The notes under the pieces: generated by a model
The model's database searches: none
Seen by the model: the letters and a program-made list of their open reading frames with translations, nothing else
Told to the model about the DNA's origin: nothing
Translations under genes and position numbers: made by a program
From: Verrucomicrobiales bacterium
GTDB lineage: Bacteria > Verrucomicrobiota > Verrucomicrobiia > Limisphaerales > J093
Direction of reading: 5' to 3'
Length of the DNA: 64,000 nucleotides
NCBI GenBank assembly: GCA_024233305.1
Contig: JACKPV010000022.1
Location: 186,001-250,000 of the forward strand
In this document: positions 42,889 to 51,777 of the stretch, piece after piece
How positions within the stretch are numbered: position 1 is the first letter of the stretch
Layout: each line of letters opens with the position of its first letter

Positions 42889-44268
42889 TCAGTTCTGGCT
42901 CTGGGCGGTGGCCAGCTCGCGCCGTTGGAAAACCACGATGCCGATCAGGGCGAAGATCCCGCCCACCAACCCGACGATCTGGGCGGCCGCCCTGGCCAGC
43001 GTGCCCCAGGTGATGCTGCGACCGTTGCTCAGCTGTTCGATGGGCGAGAAGTCGCGCACCAAGTTCACCGTCCCGAGCATGCCCTTGAACACGGCCACGC
43101 TCGCCGCGTCGAAGAGGTTCGGGTTCGCCACCAAGCCGGTGTCGTGATCGACCTCGCGAATCGTCCCCTGTTCAATCACCGAGCGCATGGTGCCGGTCGA
43201 GAACGCCACCAACAACAAGGCGAGCGAAACGAAGGCCGCCACCGGGAACGAAAGCTGGCTGGCGGCCGCGAGCCCCACCGCCGCCAGCAGGGCCAGCCAG
43301 CAAAGGACGATGGCCACACCGCGCACGTAGTTCAGCAGGAACCCGCCCTCCCGGTACAACACCTCGATCCCGTCCTCGAACTGGAACAACAGCGCCGTGT
43401 CGTTCTGGTTCCGGAACTGCACGGTCAGGATGCCATCGGGCCCGATCAGATTCGGCAGCACCATGAACTCATGAAAGGTCTCGGGGGCTTGGCTCAGGAT
43501 CTCGCGTTGCCGCGTCGGTCCCTCGATCGGACCGATCTCCCAGATGCCGGCATAAGTGTCCGCCGCCTTTTCCGCCGCCGCAAAGAACTTGATGCGCAGA
43601 TACAGGGGCTGGTTCAGCAACCGGTCCTTCACCGGGCTCATGTCGATCCGCCACGTCCGCATCCAGCCCGGCAGCACCACCTGATACTGGGCCTTGACCT
43701 GTTCCGTCACCAACCGCCGCAGCTCGCCGCGGTCCATGGCCGCCACCTGCTCGTTCTTCAGGCGTTCCTCGAGGACCCGCTCGACGTCGGCCTGGTAATC
43801 CGGCACCGGCTCCTTGAACGACCCGCGCGCGACGAAGATCTCGTTGCGGAGGATCGCCTGCTGATCGGGCGGCAACCGTTTGGCCCGCCACTGGAGCTGG
43901 AGAAAAATCGCGCTGGTTGCGAGCGCGAGCAGCACCCCGTCCAGCAGGAGAATGCCCAGCCATTTGCCCGCCCAGATCTGCCAGCGGGCCACGGGCTTCA
44001 CAACCAGCATTTGCACCTGGCAGTCGTCCACGTCCTTCGCCAGCGTGCCGCACGCCAGCCACAAGGTCGTCAGCCCCAGAACTGCCGTCGTCAGACCGAG
44101 CGTGTAGGTCAACACGATCTGCGTCAGGCCCCGCGCCGTGCCGTCGTCCTTGATCACCGCCGGCAGCAGCAGCACGCCGCCGATCAACAGGACCGTCAGC
44201 ACCGGCACCAACCGGAACCGGAAGGCTGCCTTGAACGTGAGGCGGGCGATGGCGAGCAACGCTTGCAT
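42889..44268 (-). CDS. ABC-2 type exporter permease with large external domain
   Basis: Protein of 459 aa. N-terminal membrane segments (LTVLLIGGVLLLPAV, LTYTLGLTTAVLGLTTLWLACG, LGILLLDGVLLALATSAI) are followed by about 230 residues of soluble sequence (residues 135-320, with NEQVAAMDRGELRRLVTEQV) and then further helices (VAIVLCWLALLAAVGLAAAS, FPVAAFVSLALLLVAF, IVGLVGGIFALIGIVVF). The motif VDDCQVQMLVVKPVARWQIW is typical of ABC-2/NatB-like permeases that follow a dedicated ATPase gene. The ATPase gene at 44310-45521 ends 41 bp upstream; the TPR-like protein follows. The substrate is unknown. Confidence 0.85.
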   Translation of the reverse strand: MQALLAIARLTFKAAFRFRLVPVLTVLLIGGVLLLPAVIKDDGTARGLTQIVLTYTLGLTTAVLGLTTLWLACGTLAKDVDDCQVQMLVVKPVARWQIWAGKWLGILLLDGVLLALATSAIFLQLQWRAKRLPPDQQAILRNEIFVARGSFKEPVPDYQADVERVLEERLKNEQVAAMDRGELRRLVTEQVKAQYQVVLPGWMRTWRIDMSPVKDRLLNQPLYLRIKFFAAAEKAADTYAGIWEIGPIEGPTRQREILSQAPETFHEFMVLPNLIGPDGILTVQFRNQNDTALLFQFEDGIEVLYREGGFLLNYVRGVAIVLCWLALLAAVGLAAASQLSFPVAAFVSLALLLVAFSTGTMRSVIEQGTIREVDHDTGLVANPNLFDAASVAVFKGMLGTVNLVRDFSPIEQLSNGRSITWGTLARAAAQIVGLVGGIFALIGIVVFQRRELATAQSQN

Positions 44269-44309
44269 ACGCGGTGGGTCTCCCGGTCAAACGAGGTTCC
44301 TGCCCCTCC

Positions 44310-45521
44310 TCATTCCCCGCCTCCCAGCAATCGGGAGAGCTTCTCGTCCGCCTCGCGCAGATCCGGCTTGGCCTTCCCCGCTTTGGGCGCCGCAGGCTCC
44401 ACGGCGGTCGGTTCCGGCACGGACTGCGTCAACTGATCCAGTCGCCCCGCGTCAATGCTGTCGGCCGGGGCCGCCTCCTGGACGCCGGACGCTTCCGCGG
44501 GCGCGGCCTCGGGCAGGGTCAACCGCTCGAGCACCCGGTCCGGCGCGGCGGTTTCCCCCTCGCCTTCCCCCCGCAAATAGGCCGCCACCTGGGCGCCGGA
44601 GGTCGCCCCCGAAGTGGCCTCGGTCTCCTTCGCCCGCGCCACCACACCCAAAAAGTAGCTCTCGAGGTTCTGCGTCGGCGTGTCCAGCCGCACCCGGTCC
44701 TCGCCGGCCTCGCGCCGGAGCGTGGCAAGCACGCCCTCCATCGTTTCACGCGGCAACAAGGGCGCAGTGATGCGCACCGCATCGGGCGTCGCCAGCAGTT
44801 CCTTCAAGGTGCCCATGGCCTGGATGCGGCCGCCGTAATAGATGACGACGCGGTCGCACACGTCCTCGACATCCGCCAGCAGGTGACTGCTGAGGATCAC
44901 CGTCTTGCCCCGACGCGCCAGGGCGACGATCAAGTCCTTCACCTCGCGGCACCCGATCGGGTCCAGGCCCGAGGTCGGTTCATCGAGGATGATCAGGTCC
45001 GGATCGTTGATCAGGGCCTGGGCCAGGCCGATGCGCCGTTGCATGCCCTTCGAGAACTCGCCCACCGTCCGTCGCCGCACCTGGTTCAGCCCCACCATTT
45101 CGAGCAACTGCTCGCTCCGGGTCCGCCGGTCCTTGGGGGGTAGATCGAACAGGTTGCCGAAGAAATCCAGGGTCTCGGCCGAGTCGAGGTAGCGGTAGAG
45201 GTAGGATTCCTCGGGCAGATAACCGATACGCGCCTTGGTCGCCACGTGGCGTGGGGAATGCCCGAACACCTCGATCCGTCCCTTGGTGGCGTGCAGCAAT
45301 CCGAGCAGGAGCTTGACCGTGGTGGACTTGCCGGATCCGTTCGGGCCCAGCAATCCGAACACCTCGCCGCGCCGCACCTCGAATGACACGTTGTCCACGG
45401 CGCGCGCTTTCGGCCGACCCCAGAAATCCTTGAAGACCTTCGTCAGGCCATGCACCGACACGACCGCCTCCCCCGTCGGGGCGGGGCGGGCTTCCGGCTG
45501 AGTTGTGCTTGCTGTGACCAC
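44310..45521 (-). CDS. ABC transporter ATP-binding protein
   Basis: ATPase of about 403 aa energising the adjacent permease. Walker A is GLLGPNGSGKSTTVKLLLG, the Q-loop region is IGYLPEESYLYRYL, the signature is FSKGMQRRIGLAQAL, Walker B is DLIILDEPTSGLDPIG, and the switch His is in VILSSHLLADVEDVC. The GTG start at 45521 is supported by AAAGGAAA upstream; an earlier in-frame start would add 58 non-homologous residues. After about residue 235 an extra acidic, Ala-rich tail of some 165 residues follows, longer than in usual NatA/CcmA-type ATPases. Confidence 0.92.
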   Translation of the reverse strand: MVTASTTQPEARPAPTGEAVVSVHGLTKVFKDFWGRPKARAVDNVSFEVRRGEVFGLLGPNGSGKSTTVKLLLGLLHATKGRIEVFGHSPRHVATKARIGYLPEESYLYRYLDSAETLDFFGNLFDLPPKDRRTRSEQLLEMVGLNQVRRRTVGEFSKGMQRRIGLAQALINDPDLIILDEPTSGLDPIGCREVKDLIVALARRGKTVILSSHLLADVEDVCDRVVIYYGGRIQAMGTLKELLATPDAVRITAPLLPRETMEGVLATLRREAGEDRVRLDTPTQNLESYFLGVVARAKETEATSGATSGAQVAAYLRGEGEGETAAPDRVLERLTLPEAAPAEASGVQEAAPADSIDAGRLDQLTQSVPEPTAVEPAAPKAGKAKPDLREADEKLSRLLGGGE

Positions 45522-45708
45522 CGGCTTTCCTTTGAACAGATGACCCCGCACGGCGACGGCACCGATCCAGCGCGCGGCCCGGCGGGGGTCCAAAATCCGG
45601 CGCCACGACCCATTCGCGGCGCAGAAACTCGCGGAAACTAGCAAACCACCCCGGGGGAGACAACTGCGCGTTTCCCGGCACAGCGGGGGTGGCACCGGGC
45701 GGCAATGG

Positions 45709-46049
45709 TCAGAGGAAGGCCAACTTGTCGGCCTCGGCGATGCGGGTGAGGCCGTCGGGCTTCTTGTGGTCGCTGGAGATCTTGGCCAACAGCTTGTTGC
45801 CAGCGATGCCGATGGTGGCGGTCAGCCGGCGTTCCTCGGCGATACGTCCTTTCAACCGCCGGGCCAACGACAGGGTGGCCCGCAGCGAGGCGTCATGGTC
45901 CTCTGCCTGACCGACCAGGGAAAGGTCCGGTTCGTGGACCTGGGTTGGCTTGAGCTTAAGGGCGGTGCAGCGCGCAAGGACGTGTCCGAGCCGGGTAGGT
46001 CGCCCCAGTCCGGGTCCGGCAAAGCGAACCAGCGCGTCCGTCCGTTCTC
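45709..46049 (-). pseudogene. Remnant of a Y-family DNA polymerase (dinB-like)
   Basis: The open frame contains LARRLKGRIAEERRLTATIGIAGNKLLAKISSD-type sequence (given here in two parts: RRLKGRIAEERRLTATIG and NKLLAKISSDHKKPDGL), which matches the palm/thumb junction of DinB (Pol IV). It stops shortly afterwards at KLAFL, and the expected N-terminal palm (DMDAFFASVE) is missing. It is therefore a fragment rather than a working polymerase. The frame upstream runs into the 200-bp repeat copy B, whose right-hand end encodes the first residues of the open frame. Insertion and deletion beside the repeat is a plausible cause. Confidence 0.65.
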
Positions 46050-46250
46050 CTGAGCCGTATCGATTCAACACGCTGTAGCCGCCGACGTGCAGTCGACGCT
46101 GAAATCCAAGGGCCCATGCGGTCGCGCCGATCCCGACCGGCAGTCACGTCTTGGTGAATCGTGGCGCCAAGCGGCAAGGGGCCGTATGCCCACTGAATCA
46201 TTCGCCGACTACACGTCGGCGGCTACGAGTTACTGAATGGCCACGGCTGA
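46050..46250. repeat. ~200-bp intergenic repeat with inverted ends, copy B
   Basis: Best-preserved copy of the family also present at 18475-18670 and 60277-60477. The ends are CTGAGCCGTATCGATTCAAC and, on the opposite strand, CTCAGCCGTGGCCATTCAGT, each continuing to GTAGCCGCCGACGTG, giving about 40 bp of imperfect terminal inverted repeats. The centre contains an inverted GACCGGCAGTCACG-type block. There is no reading frame of interest. It separates the dinB remnant from tRNA-Glu. Confidence 0.78.
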
Positions 46251-46339
46251 GGGAGAGTGGACGGACGGGGGCGGAAGGAGGAGATGCTTGCTTGAGGAAA
46301 TTCCCGCCGTGCGCAGAGGCAAAGCGTTGTTATCGGAAT

Positions 46340-46415
46340 TGGCAGCGCGTACGGGAGTCGAACCCGTCTTTCGGCCTTGAGAGGGCCGCGTCCTAAACCG
46401 ATAGACGAACGCGCC
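46340..46415 (-). tRNA. tRNA-Glu (CTC)
   Basis: 76-nt cloverleaf on the minus strand beginning GGCGCGT and ending ACGCGCT-G-CCA, so the 3' CCA is encoded. The anticodon arm is CGGCC-CTCTCAA-GGCCG with anticodon CTC, and the T arm carries GTTCGACTC. The acceptor stem pairs over all seven positions with one G-T. A consensus promoter lies just upstream. No ORF occupies the same strand; the adjacent repeat copy B and dinB remnant lie on its 3' side. Confidence 0.95.
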
Positions 46416-46430
46416 ACACGGCAGGGGAGA

Positions 46431-46459
46431 TTGTTAGCGGCATCCCGCCGGCCTGTCAA
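46431..46459 (-). promoter_or_regulatory. Sigma-70 promoter of tRNA-Glu
   Basis: On the minus strand TTGACA (46454-46459), a spacer of exactly 17 bp and TAACAA (46431-46436). The predicted start of transcription falls about 8 bases before the tRNA 5' end. Two strong hexamers at ideal spacing next to a tRNA make this one of the more reliable promoter calls in the window. Confidence 0.8.
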
Positions 46460-46823
46460 CCTCGCCTCCGGGCCTTTCGATGGGACGCCGGGAGCGGCCG
46501 CGACCAATCCACCGGGCGACGCGACGCCACGAAGGCGAGGCGGCCGCGAGGGCGGGGCCAGGTGGTGATCGCGCAGTTGGCTGCGCAGGGGATGGGCGCG
46601 AACGGACACGGCGGAACGGGGCCGAGGGAGTTGTCGGCGCCGGGGGTGGAGTCACCGTTCGGCGTGCCTTTCCACCCTCTCGATCAGGACCGCAGAGCCG
46701 CTACCCTCCCGGGCATTCAAGCCCATCGGCAGTCGGGAACTGGATCGCGTTGAAGGCCTTTGCCGGAGGAGCTTTTGCCCTTGACCGGTCCGGGTGTGAA
46801 CCAGATTCTGGCCCGACCTTTAT
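46460..46823. other. Intergenic region, nothing recognised
   Basis: 364 bp between the tRNA-Glu promoter and the SMP-30-like gene. Open frames here are short and lack homology or a credible start. TTGACC near 46780 might be part of a promoter for the downstream gene, but no good -10 follows. No repeat or RNA structure was identified. Confidence 0.5.
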
Positions 46824-47879
46824 ATGAACGCAAACGACGTGAGGATGCTTGGCCTGGTCAGCCTGCTGGCAGGCTTGATGACTCCGGGATTGACTGCGGC
46901 GGAGGAAGCGGCCCCGGAGGCGAAGACCTACCCGACGATGGGCTCGGTGCTCCGGCTGGATCCGGCGCTGGATGCGTTGATCCCGGCGGACGCGCAGATC
47001 GAGAAGCTGGCCGGCGGCTTCGAATGGGCCGAGGGCCCGGTCTGGAACGTGGCGCGGCAGAGCCTGTTCTTCTCGGATGTCCCGCGCAACGTCATCTTCG
47101 AGTGGAAGGAAGGGCTGGGAACGCGCGACTACCTCTACCCAAGCGGCTACACCGGCCAGTCCTATCGGGGGAAGGAACCCGGCTCGAACGGACTCACCCT
47201 GGACTCCCAGGGACGGCTGGTCATCTGTCAGCACGGCAATCGCCAGGTCGCCCGGCTTGAATCGGACGGCTCCATGACCGTCCTGGCCCGGCTCTGGAAA
47301 TACCGCCGGTTCAACAGCCCGAACGACCTCGTCTACGACGCGCGCGGCAACCTGTATTTCACCGACCCACCCTACGGCCTGGCCCGACTCAACGACGACC
47401 CTGCGAAGGAACTGCTTTTCAACGGCGTCTACCTGCTGCGCGCCGACGGGAAACTGGAACTGCTCAACCGCGAACTCACCTTCCCGAACGGCGTGGCCCT
47501 TTCCCCCGACGAAAAGACCCTCTACGTAGCGATTTCCGACCCCGACCACCCGGCGATCATGGCCTACCCCGTCAATGATGATGGCCTGCTGGGCGCCGGT
47601 GCCTGCTTCTTCGACGCGGCGCCCCTGCAGGCAGGCGGCAAGGGCCTGCCGGACGGGCTGAAGGTGGATCGGCAGGGCAACCTGTTCGCCACGGGACCGG
47701 GCGGAGTGCTGGTGATCTCTCCGGAAGGCAAGCACCTGGGAACGATTCAGACGGGCGAGGCCACCGCCAATTGCGCGTTCGGCGACGACGGCTCGATGCT
47801 CTACATGACGGCGGACATGTTCCTCTGCCGGATCCGAACGAGCACGGTCGGCAGCACGTTCGGGAAACGCGGGCGCTGA
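46824..47879 (+). CDS. SMP-30/gluconolactonase-like exported protein
   Basis: Six-bladed beta-propeller of 351 aa, expected to hydrolyse a sugar lactone (gluconolactone or similar) outside the cytoplasm. Signal peptide: MLGLVSLLAGLMTPGLTAAE. The propeller starts at KLAGGFEWAEGPVWN with the metal-binding Glu, followed by GSNGLTLDSQGRLVICQHG, FNSPNDLVYDARGNLYFTDPPYG with the Asn ligand, FPNGVALSPDEKTLYVA and GLPDGLKVDRQGNLFAT with the catalytic-type Asp. These are the usual calcium-binding residues of the SGL family. It begins the second carbohydrate region of the window. Start could be ATG 46824 or 46845. Confidence 0.9.
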   Translation: MNANDVRMLGLVSLLAGLMTPGLTAAEEAAPEAKTYPTMGSVLRLDPALDALIPADAQIEKLAGGFEWAEGPVWNVARQSLFFSDVPRNVIFEWKEGLGTRDYLYPSGYTGQSYRGKEPGSNGLTLDSQGRLVICQHGNRQVARLESDGSMTVLARLWKYRRFNSPNDLVYDARGNLYFTDPPYGLARLNDDPAKELLFNGVYLLRADGKLELLNRELTFPNGVALSPDEKTLYVAISDPDHPAIMAYPVNDDGLLGAGACFFDAAPLQAGGKGLPDGLKVDRQGNLFATGPGGVLVISPEGKHLGTIQTGEATANCAFGDDGSMLYMTADMFLCRIRTSTVGSTFGKRGR

Positions 47880-48092
47880 TCCCCCCTTCCCTGCCGCCTC
47901 GAAGCCAGGCTTCAGTGCTCGCGGCGCCAAGGCAGTCGGCGCCCGGCCGGATGCCTGATCCTGCGGGACGGATTCACCATCCCCGGCGCAGAAGCCGTAG
48001 CGCTTTCGGGCAGGCTGTGACCAATCGCGCCGACTTCCGTTCGCCGGCCCGGGGCGCGGGGTTGCGGCCCGGACAGGTCGCCGGCTTTGGGG

Positions 48093-49418
48093 TCACCGGT
48101 CCGGGACGGGCAGGCAGCGATCCATCCGACGGGCGAATTCGGCCAGAAACGCTTCCCGCCAACGGTTCACGGTTCGCGCGCCGAGGTGACCGGCTTCGGC
48201 AAGGTCGGGGGAAGGATCATCAGTCCACCAGAACCGGTGCTCCGGGGATGCACCCTCCACCGCTTCCGTCCGTGCTGGAACCGCAGTGATTCCGCCACTC
48301 CGCCCGTCCAGAGCGGGAACATTGCTGCGAAGCCGGAAGCGGAACGCCCCGGCGGCCTTCGGACAGAACCGAAAACGCAGGGTGCCATCCCCGGGCGTGG
48401 AACCCGCCAGCGATTGGTTCTCCACCTCAAGCGAGGCCTCGGAAAGGACGGGCGCCCCCGCGCCAAGCGGCAGCACAATTTCGAGGATGCCGAACACCTC
48501 GATCCGATCATCGAGTGTCGGCAACCGCTCGAAGCGGGCGCAGGGACGCTTTGCCACCCGGACGAACCGTCCCCCCCAGCCGGGCCGCGCCGGATCGTCG
48601 GGATAGCCCGCGAGCAACCAGCCAACCGACGGGCTGTCCCCCATCTTGAGCCGGCCGCCAAGTTGCCGGTTGAAAAACGCCCCCAACGCGCCGTGCCCGG
48701 CAATGTGCGTGGCGACAAAGCCGTCGTTGCCCTGGTCGCCGGACTGGTTGCCCCCGGTGAACCAGCCGCGGTAGGTGGCGTTCGCCTCGATCATCCACAA
48801 ACCGGGATGGTGGGTTTCGATGTACTGATAGGCATCGGGACTCCACTTCTTGTTCGGCCCGCCGATCCAGTAAACGCGCAATCGGGGAAGGATGTCCGGG
48901 GCATCGTGCAGCGCCTGGGCGAGGTCCTCGAGCCCACCCCAAACCAGCACGCGCAACGGACGCGGATCCGCGCGCCGGGCGCAACGGATCAACCACTCGG
49001 ATCCCTCGGTGCTCCGCCGCACGCCGGCATACGGCGCGACTTCGGTTTCGCCCTGCATCGCGATGGCCGCCAGTTTCTCCGGAGCCGGGTAACCCGCCGC
49101 ATGGGCCTGCAAGGCCGGAAAGTCCCCGGCGTAACAACGGATCACCCGCAGGAGGTCCTCCTTCCGACCCGGACCGGGCGGCGAGGCAATCAACCCCTCG
49201 AGGTCCAGCACATCGGCGTGGAGCAGCAAATGCACCATCGACTGGAAATCGTCGGGATCGGTGCCGCCGATATCCGTCGAGACGACCACCCGATGCCGAT
49301 GACCGGCGAGCGCCCCGGCATGCTCCCCGTCGAACGCCGGCGCCGTCGGGTTAGACTGGGCAACGACGCCGATGGCGCCGGCTGCAACGAGATTCAGGAT
49401 CCGAAGGCTGGAGGTCAT
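48093..49418 (-). CDS. DUF1593 (nucleoside-hydrolase-like) exported protein
   Basis: Protein of 441 aa with a short signal peptide (LRILNLVAAGAIGVVAQ). The N-terminal two-thirds are DUF1593, which has a nucleoside-hydrolase-like fold: VVVSTDIGGTDPDDFQSMVH carries the Asp cluster that binds calcium in that fold, followed by LRVLVWGGLEDLAQALH, YWIGGPNKKWSPDAY and NQSGDQGNDGFVATH. The C-terminal beta-domain (LRFRFCPKAAGAFRFRL) resembles the DUF1593/Sde182 C-terminal region. Such proteins occur near polysaccharide-degradation genes; enzymatic activity is not established. Confidence 0.88.
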   Translation of the reverse strand: MTSSLRILNLVAAGAIGVVAQSNPTAPAFDGEHAGALAGHRHRVVVSTDIGGTDPDDFQSMVHLLLHADVLDLEGLIASPPGPGRKEDLLRVIRCYAGDFPALQAHAAGYPAPEKLAAIAMQGETEVAPYAGVRRSTEGSEWLIRCARRADPRPLRVLVWGGLEDLAQALHDAPDILPRLRVYWIGGPNKKWSPDAYQYIETHHPGLWMIEANATYRGWFTGGNQSGDQGNDGFVATHIAGHGALGAFFNRQLGGRLKMGDSPSVGWLLAGYPDDPARPGWGGRFVRVAKRPCARFERLPTLDDRIEVFGILEIVLPLGAGAPVLSEASLEVENQSLAGSTPGDGTLRFRFCPKAAGAFRFRLRSNVPALDGRSGGITAVPARTEAVEGASPEHRFWWTDDPSPDLAEAGHLGARTVNRWREAFLAEFARRMDRCLPVPDR

Positions 49419-49646
49419 GAATACGAGGAGCGACCGGGGTGGACGCGGGTTGAGCCGAGGAAGGAAAGGCGATTCAAGCCGGCGCTTTGCACGAGACACG
49501 GCGGAGGCCGGCGTGGCAGACAGCAGGGGTCCATCCGCGCGGGCTGGGGCCGCCCGGTTGCGCGAAGCCCCCCGCAGAAGGGCTTCCTGCGAGGGGCTTG
49601 ATCAGAGACGCCGCGGCACCGGGAACGCACGTCGGCAAGGGGACGA

Positions 49647-51278
49647 TCAACTCAAGCGCACGTCCCCGCAGAGATGGACGTTGAGGCCGAGTTCGGCCAG
49701 GGCTGCCGCCTTGATCCGGCAGGCCCGGTGCGCCTGCTTCTCGTTGGGCGCATAGACCACCTGGATGTGGTTGGATTTGTGGCGGGCCATCATCTGATCG
49801 CGGCTGACCCCCTTGAGGACTGCGTGCATGATCGGCCACTGGGGCGTGGTCTCGCGCCAGCGGCGTTGGGTCTCCCTCTCGGGCAGGGCCACCACATCCG
49901 CCACCCCGAGGTCGCAGTGGAGTTCGCCCCCCATGACGAAGATGCGGCTCCAGACGATGCTGCCCGGCTTGCTGATGCCCTTGAGCGTGCCGCCGCCCAA
50001 CCGGAAGTACATCGGCGGCTGACGCTCGCTGCTCGCCCCCTTCCAACCACCGACAAAATGGGCCGGCGGCGCCGCGCCCGAGATGAGGAACACCCAGACG
50101 TAGTCATCAATCCCCTGCCCCTTGTACGGCGCGCCCCAGCGGAGATCGTGCAAGGTGTTCTCAGGTGCGAACCCGAGTTCCCGCCAAAGGTGATAGGTGA
50201 GCAAGCCGTCAAGGCCGGCCCCTTCGTCCACCTCGTTGAAGTGCGGCACCGCTTCGCCCTCGAAAAGCTCGGCGCCGGTCTGCGGACAACACACGGGCGG
50301 CCGCACCGCATTGTTCAAGGTCCCCTCGACCAGGTCGCTCGCCGGCGCGAGGTCCTTGAGCCCCTGCTGATACTGAATGCCAATGGTCGCGCAACCGAAC
50401 TCAGCAGCAATGCGCACCGCCGCGATGTACATCTTGCATTGCAGGAGCGTCTGGGCCTCCGTCAACTCTGTCTCCTCGTCCCGGCCCCAATGGAACGTGA
50501 GGCCTCGCTTCAAGTACCAATCGAGCACCGCCCGGGCCTCGTCCTCGGACACCTGCATCATCGCAGCGTACAGGGCCGACTGGCTCAACCGCTCCTTGAA
50601 AACGCCGGTGGGGTTGAGCAGTTCATCGGGGATGATGGCGTTGTGCATGCCCATGCAACCCTCGTCGAACACCCCCATGATCGCCTTGTGCGCCCGGAAG
50701 CGCCGCGCAAAACCGCGTCCCGTTTCCTCGTCGTCGACCGGGAGTTTGAGAAGCGCCAGGTCGCGGACGTGGCTTTGGTCGTGCGTCACAACGCCCTGGG
50801 TGAGCCACTGACGGAGGCCCTGCTTGAAATAGGCGTCCTTGAAGTCCTCGCTCCACAGCGTGCTGTAGGGGATGCCCATCTTCGTCAGCGAACCGTTGAG
50901 GTTCAGCATGCCGACGAGGCCCGGCCAGGTGCCGCTCCAGTTCGCGACGGTGAGGATCGGGCCGCGGTGGGTGGAGAGTCCCGGCAGGATGTGCTGGCTG
51001 TACTGCCACACGGATTCAGCGACGATCAAGGGCGCCTCGGGATCGAGTCCGCGGAAGACCTCGAGACCCATTTTCTGCGAGTCAATGAAACCGTGCTTGC
51101 GGGCGCGGTCATAGGCGTGGGCCCGCACGAGTTGCCAGCCCTCGGCCTTGAGCGCGGCCCCGAGCGTCGCCTCCATCTTCGATTGTTCGGCCCAGCATTT
51201 CTGGTTTGCCGAAAGGCGGAGATCTCCGTTGGCCACCAGATAAGCCCGGTGGGCGGCCTTCGTTTTGGACTTTTTCAT
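49647..51278 (-). CDS. L-fucose/L-arabinose isomerase-family protein
   Basis: Cytoplasmic protein of 543 aa, without signal peptide. The C-terminal region (GISKPGSIVWSRIFVMGGE, HCDLGVADVVALPERETQRRW, MHAVLKGVSRDQMMARHKSN) and the central metal-site region (FDEGCMGMHNAIIPDELLN, IAAEFGCATIGIQYQQGL, CCPQTGAELFEGEAVPHFNEVDEG) match the FucI-related proteins of Planctomycetota and Verrucomicrobiota. FucI converts L-fucose to L-fuculose. With the GH95 fucosidase at the start of the window this fits fucose use, but the two genes are 47 kb apart. The exact substrate may differ. Direct repeats lie upstream. Confidence 0.75.
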   Translation of the reverse strand: MKKSKTKAAHRAYLVANGDLRLSANQKCWAEQSKMEATLGAALKAEGWQLVRAHAYDRARKHGFIDSQKMGLEVFRGLDPEAPLIVAESVWQYSQHILPGLSTHRGPILTVANWSGTWPGLVGMLNLNGSLTKMGIPYSTLWSEDFKDAYFKQGLRQWLTQGVVTHDQSHVRDLALLKLPVDDEETGRGFARRFRAHKAIMGVFDEGCMGMHNAIIPDELLNPTGVFKERLSQSALYAAMMQVSEDEARAVLDWYLKRGLTFHWGRDEETELTEAQTLLQCKMYIAAVRIAAEFGCATIGIQYQQGLKDLAPASDLVEGTLNNAVRPPVCCPQTGAELFEGEAVPHFNEVDEGAGLDGLLTYHLWRELGFAPENTLHDLRWGAPYKGQGIDDYVWVFLISGAAPPAHFVGGWKGASSERQPPMYFRLGGGTLKGISKPGSIVWSRIFVMGGELHCDLGVADVVALPERETQRRWRETTPQWPIMHAVLKGVSRDQMMARHKSNHIQVVYAPNEKQAHRACRIKAAALAELGLNVHLCGDVRLS

Positions 51279-51500
51279 GGTTTCGATGGGCGTTGCATTA
51301 GCAAATCCGCCTCCCGTTCGCGAGCCAAAACGTGACGGCGGCCGGCGTGCCCCGGACCGACGAAGCCCTCATCACCCGCGCGAAGCCGGTCAGCCGGACC
51401 GGAGCCGCCCCGTCGAATCCAGGTTCGGCGCTGAACCGCAATCTCCGGGAACACGGGCCCGATAACGCCCCGCCCCCCCTGCCCACGCGCGTGCGCATTT

Positions 51501-51626
51501 TGAACCTGTCACCTTGCCATTCTGAACCTGTCACCCTGTCCACTTTGTGCTCGGGCGACCGTCTTCCGCCTGTCAGGCACCGCACCGCACCCTTCCGATA
51601 CAACTACAAACCTGTCACTCTATCCC
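51501..51626. repeat. Three direct repeats upstream of the fucose-isomerase-like gene
   Basis: Core AACCTGTCAC occurs at 51503-51512, 51525-51534 and 51609-51618, the first two within the longer TGAACCTGTCACC. The starts are 22 and 84 bp apart, close to whole helical turns. They lie in a 499-bp gene-free region (51279-51777), 222-348 bp upstream of the isomerase-like gene, and could be operator sites. The rest of the gap holds no recognisable gene. Confidence 0.55.
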
Positions 51627-51777
51627 TAGGCTCAGGGGCACTCGGTTGGAAACGCCGCGCGGCGGTTCCCATGCGGGGAGAGGAGCTCGCAGCCGCAGCG
51701 CAACTCGACCCTCCGAACACAAGTCGTCGCCTCCGGGCGCGGGCCGTCAGCAGTGACGAAAGGGGGGGCTGGCAGGA

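Noticed and set aside
46480..46827. A 115-codon plus-strand open frame before the SMP-30-like gene
   Set aside because: No recognisable domain, no RBS, Arg/Gly-rich; it overlaps the start of the real gene.
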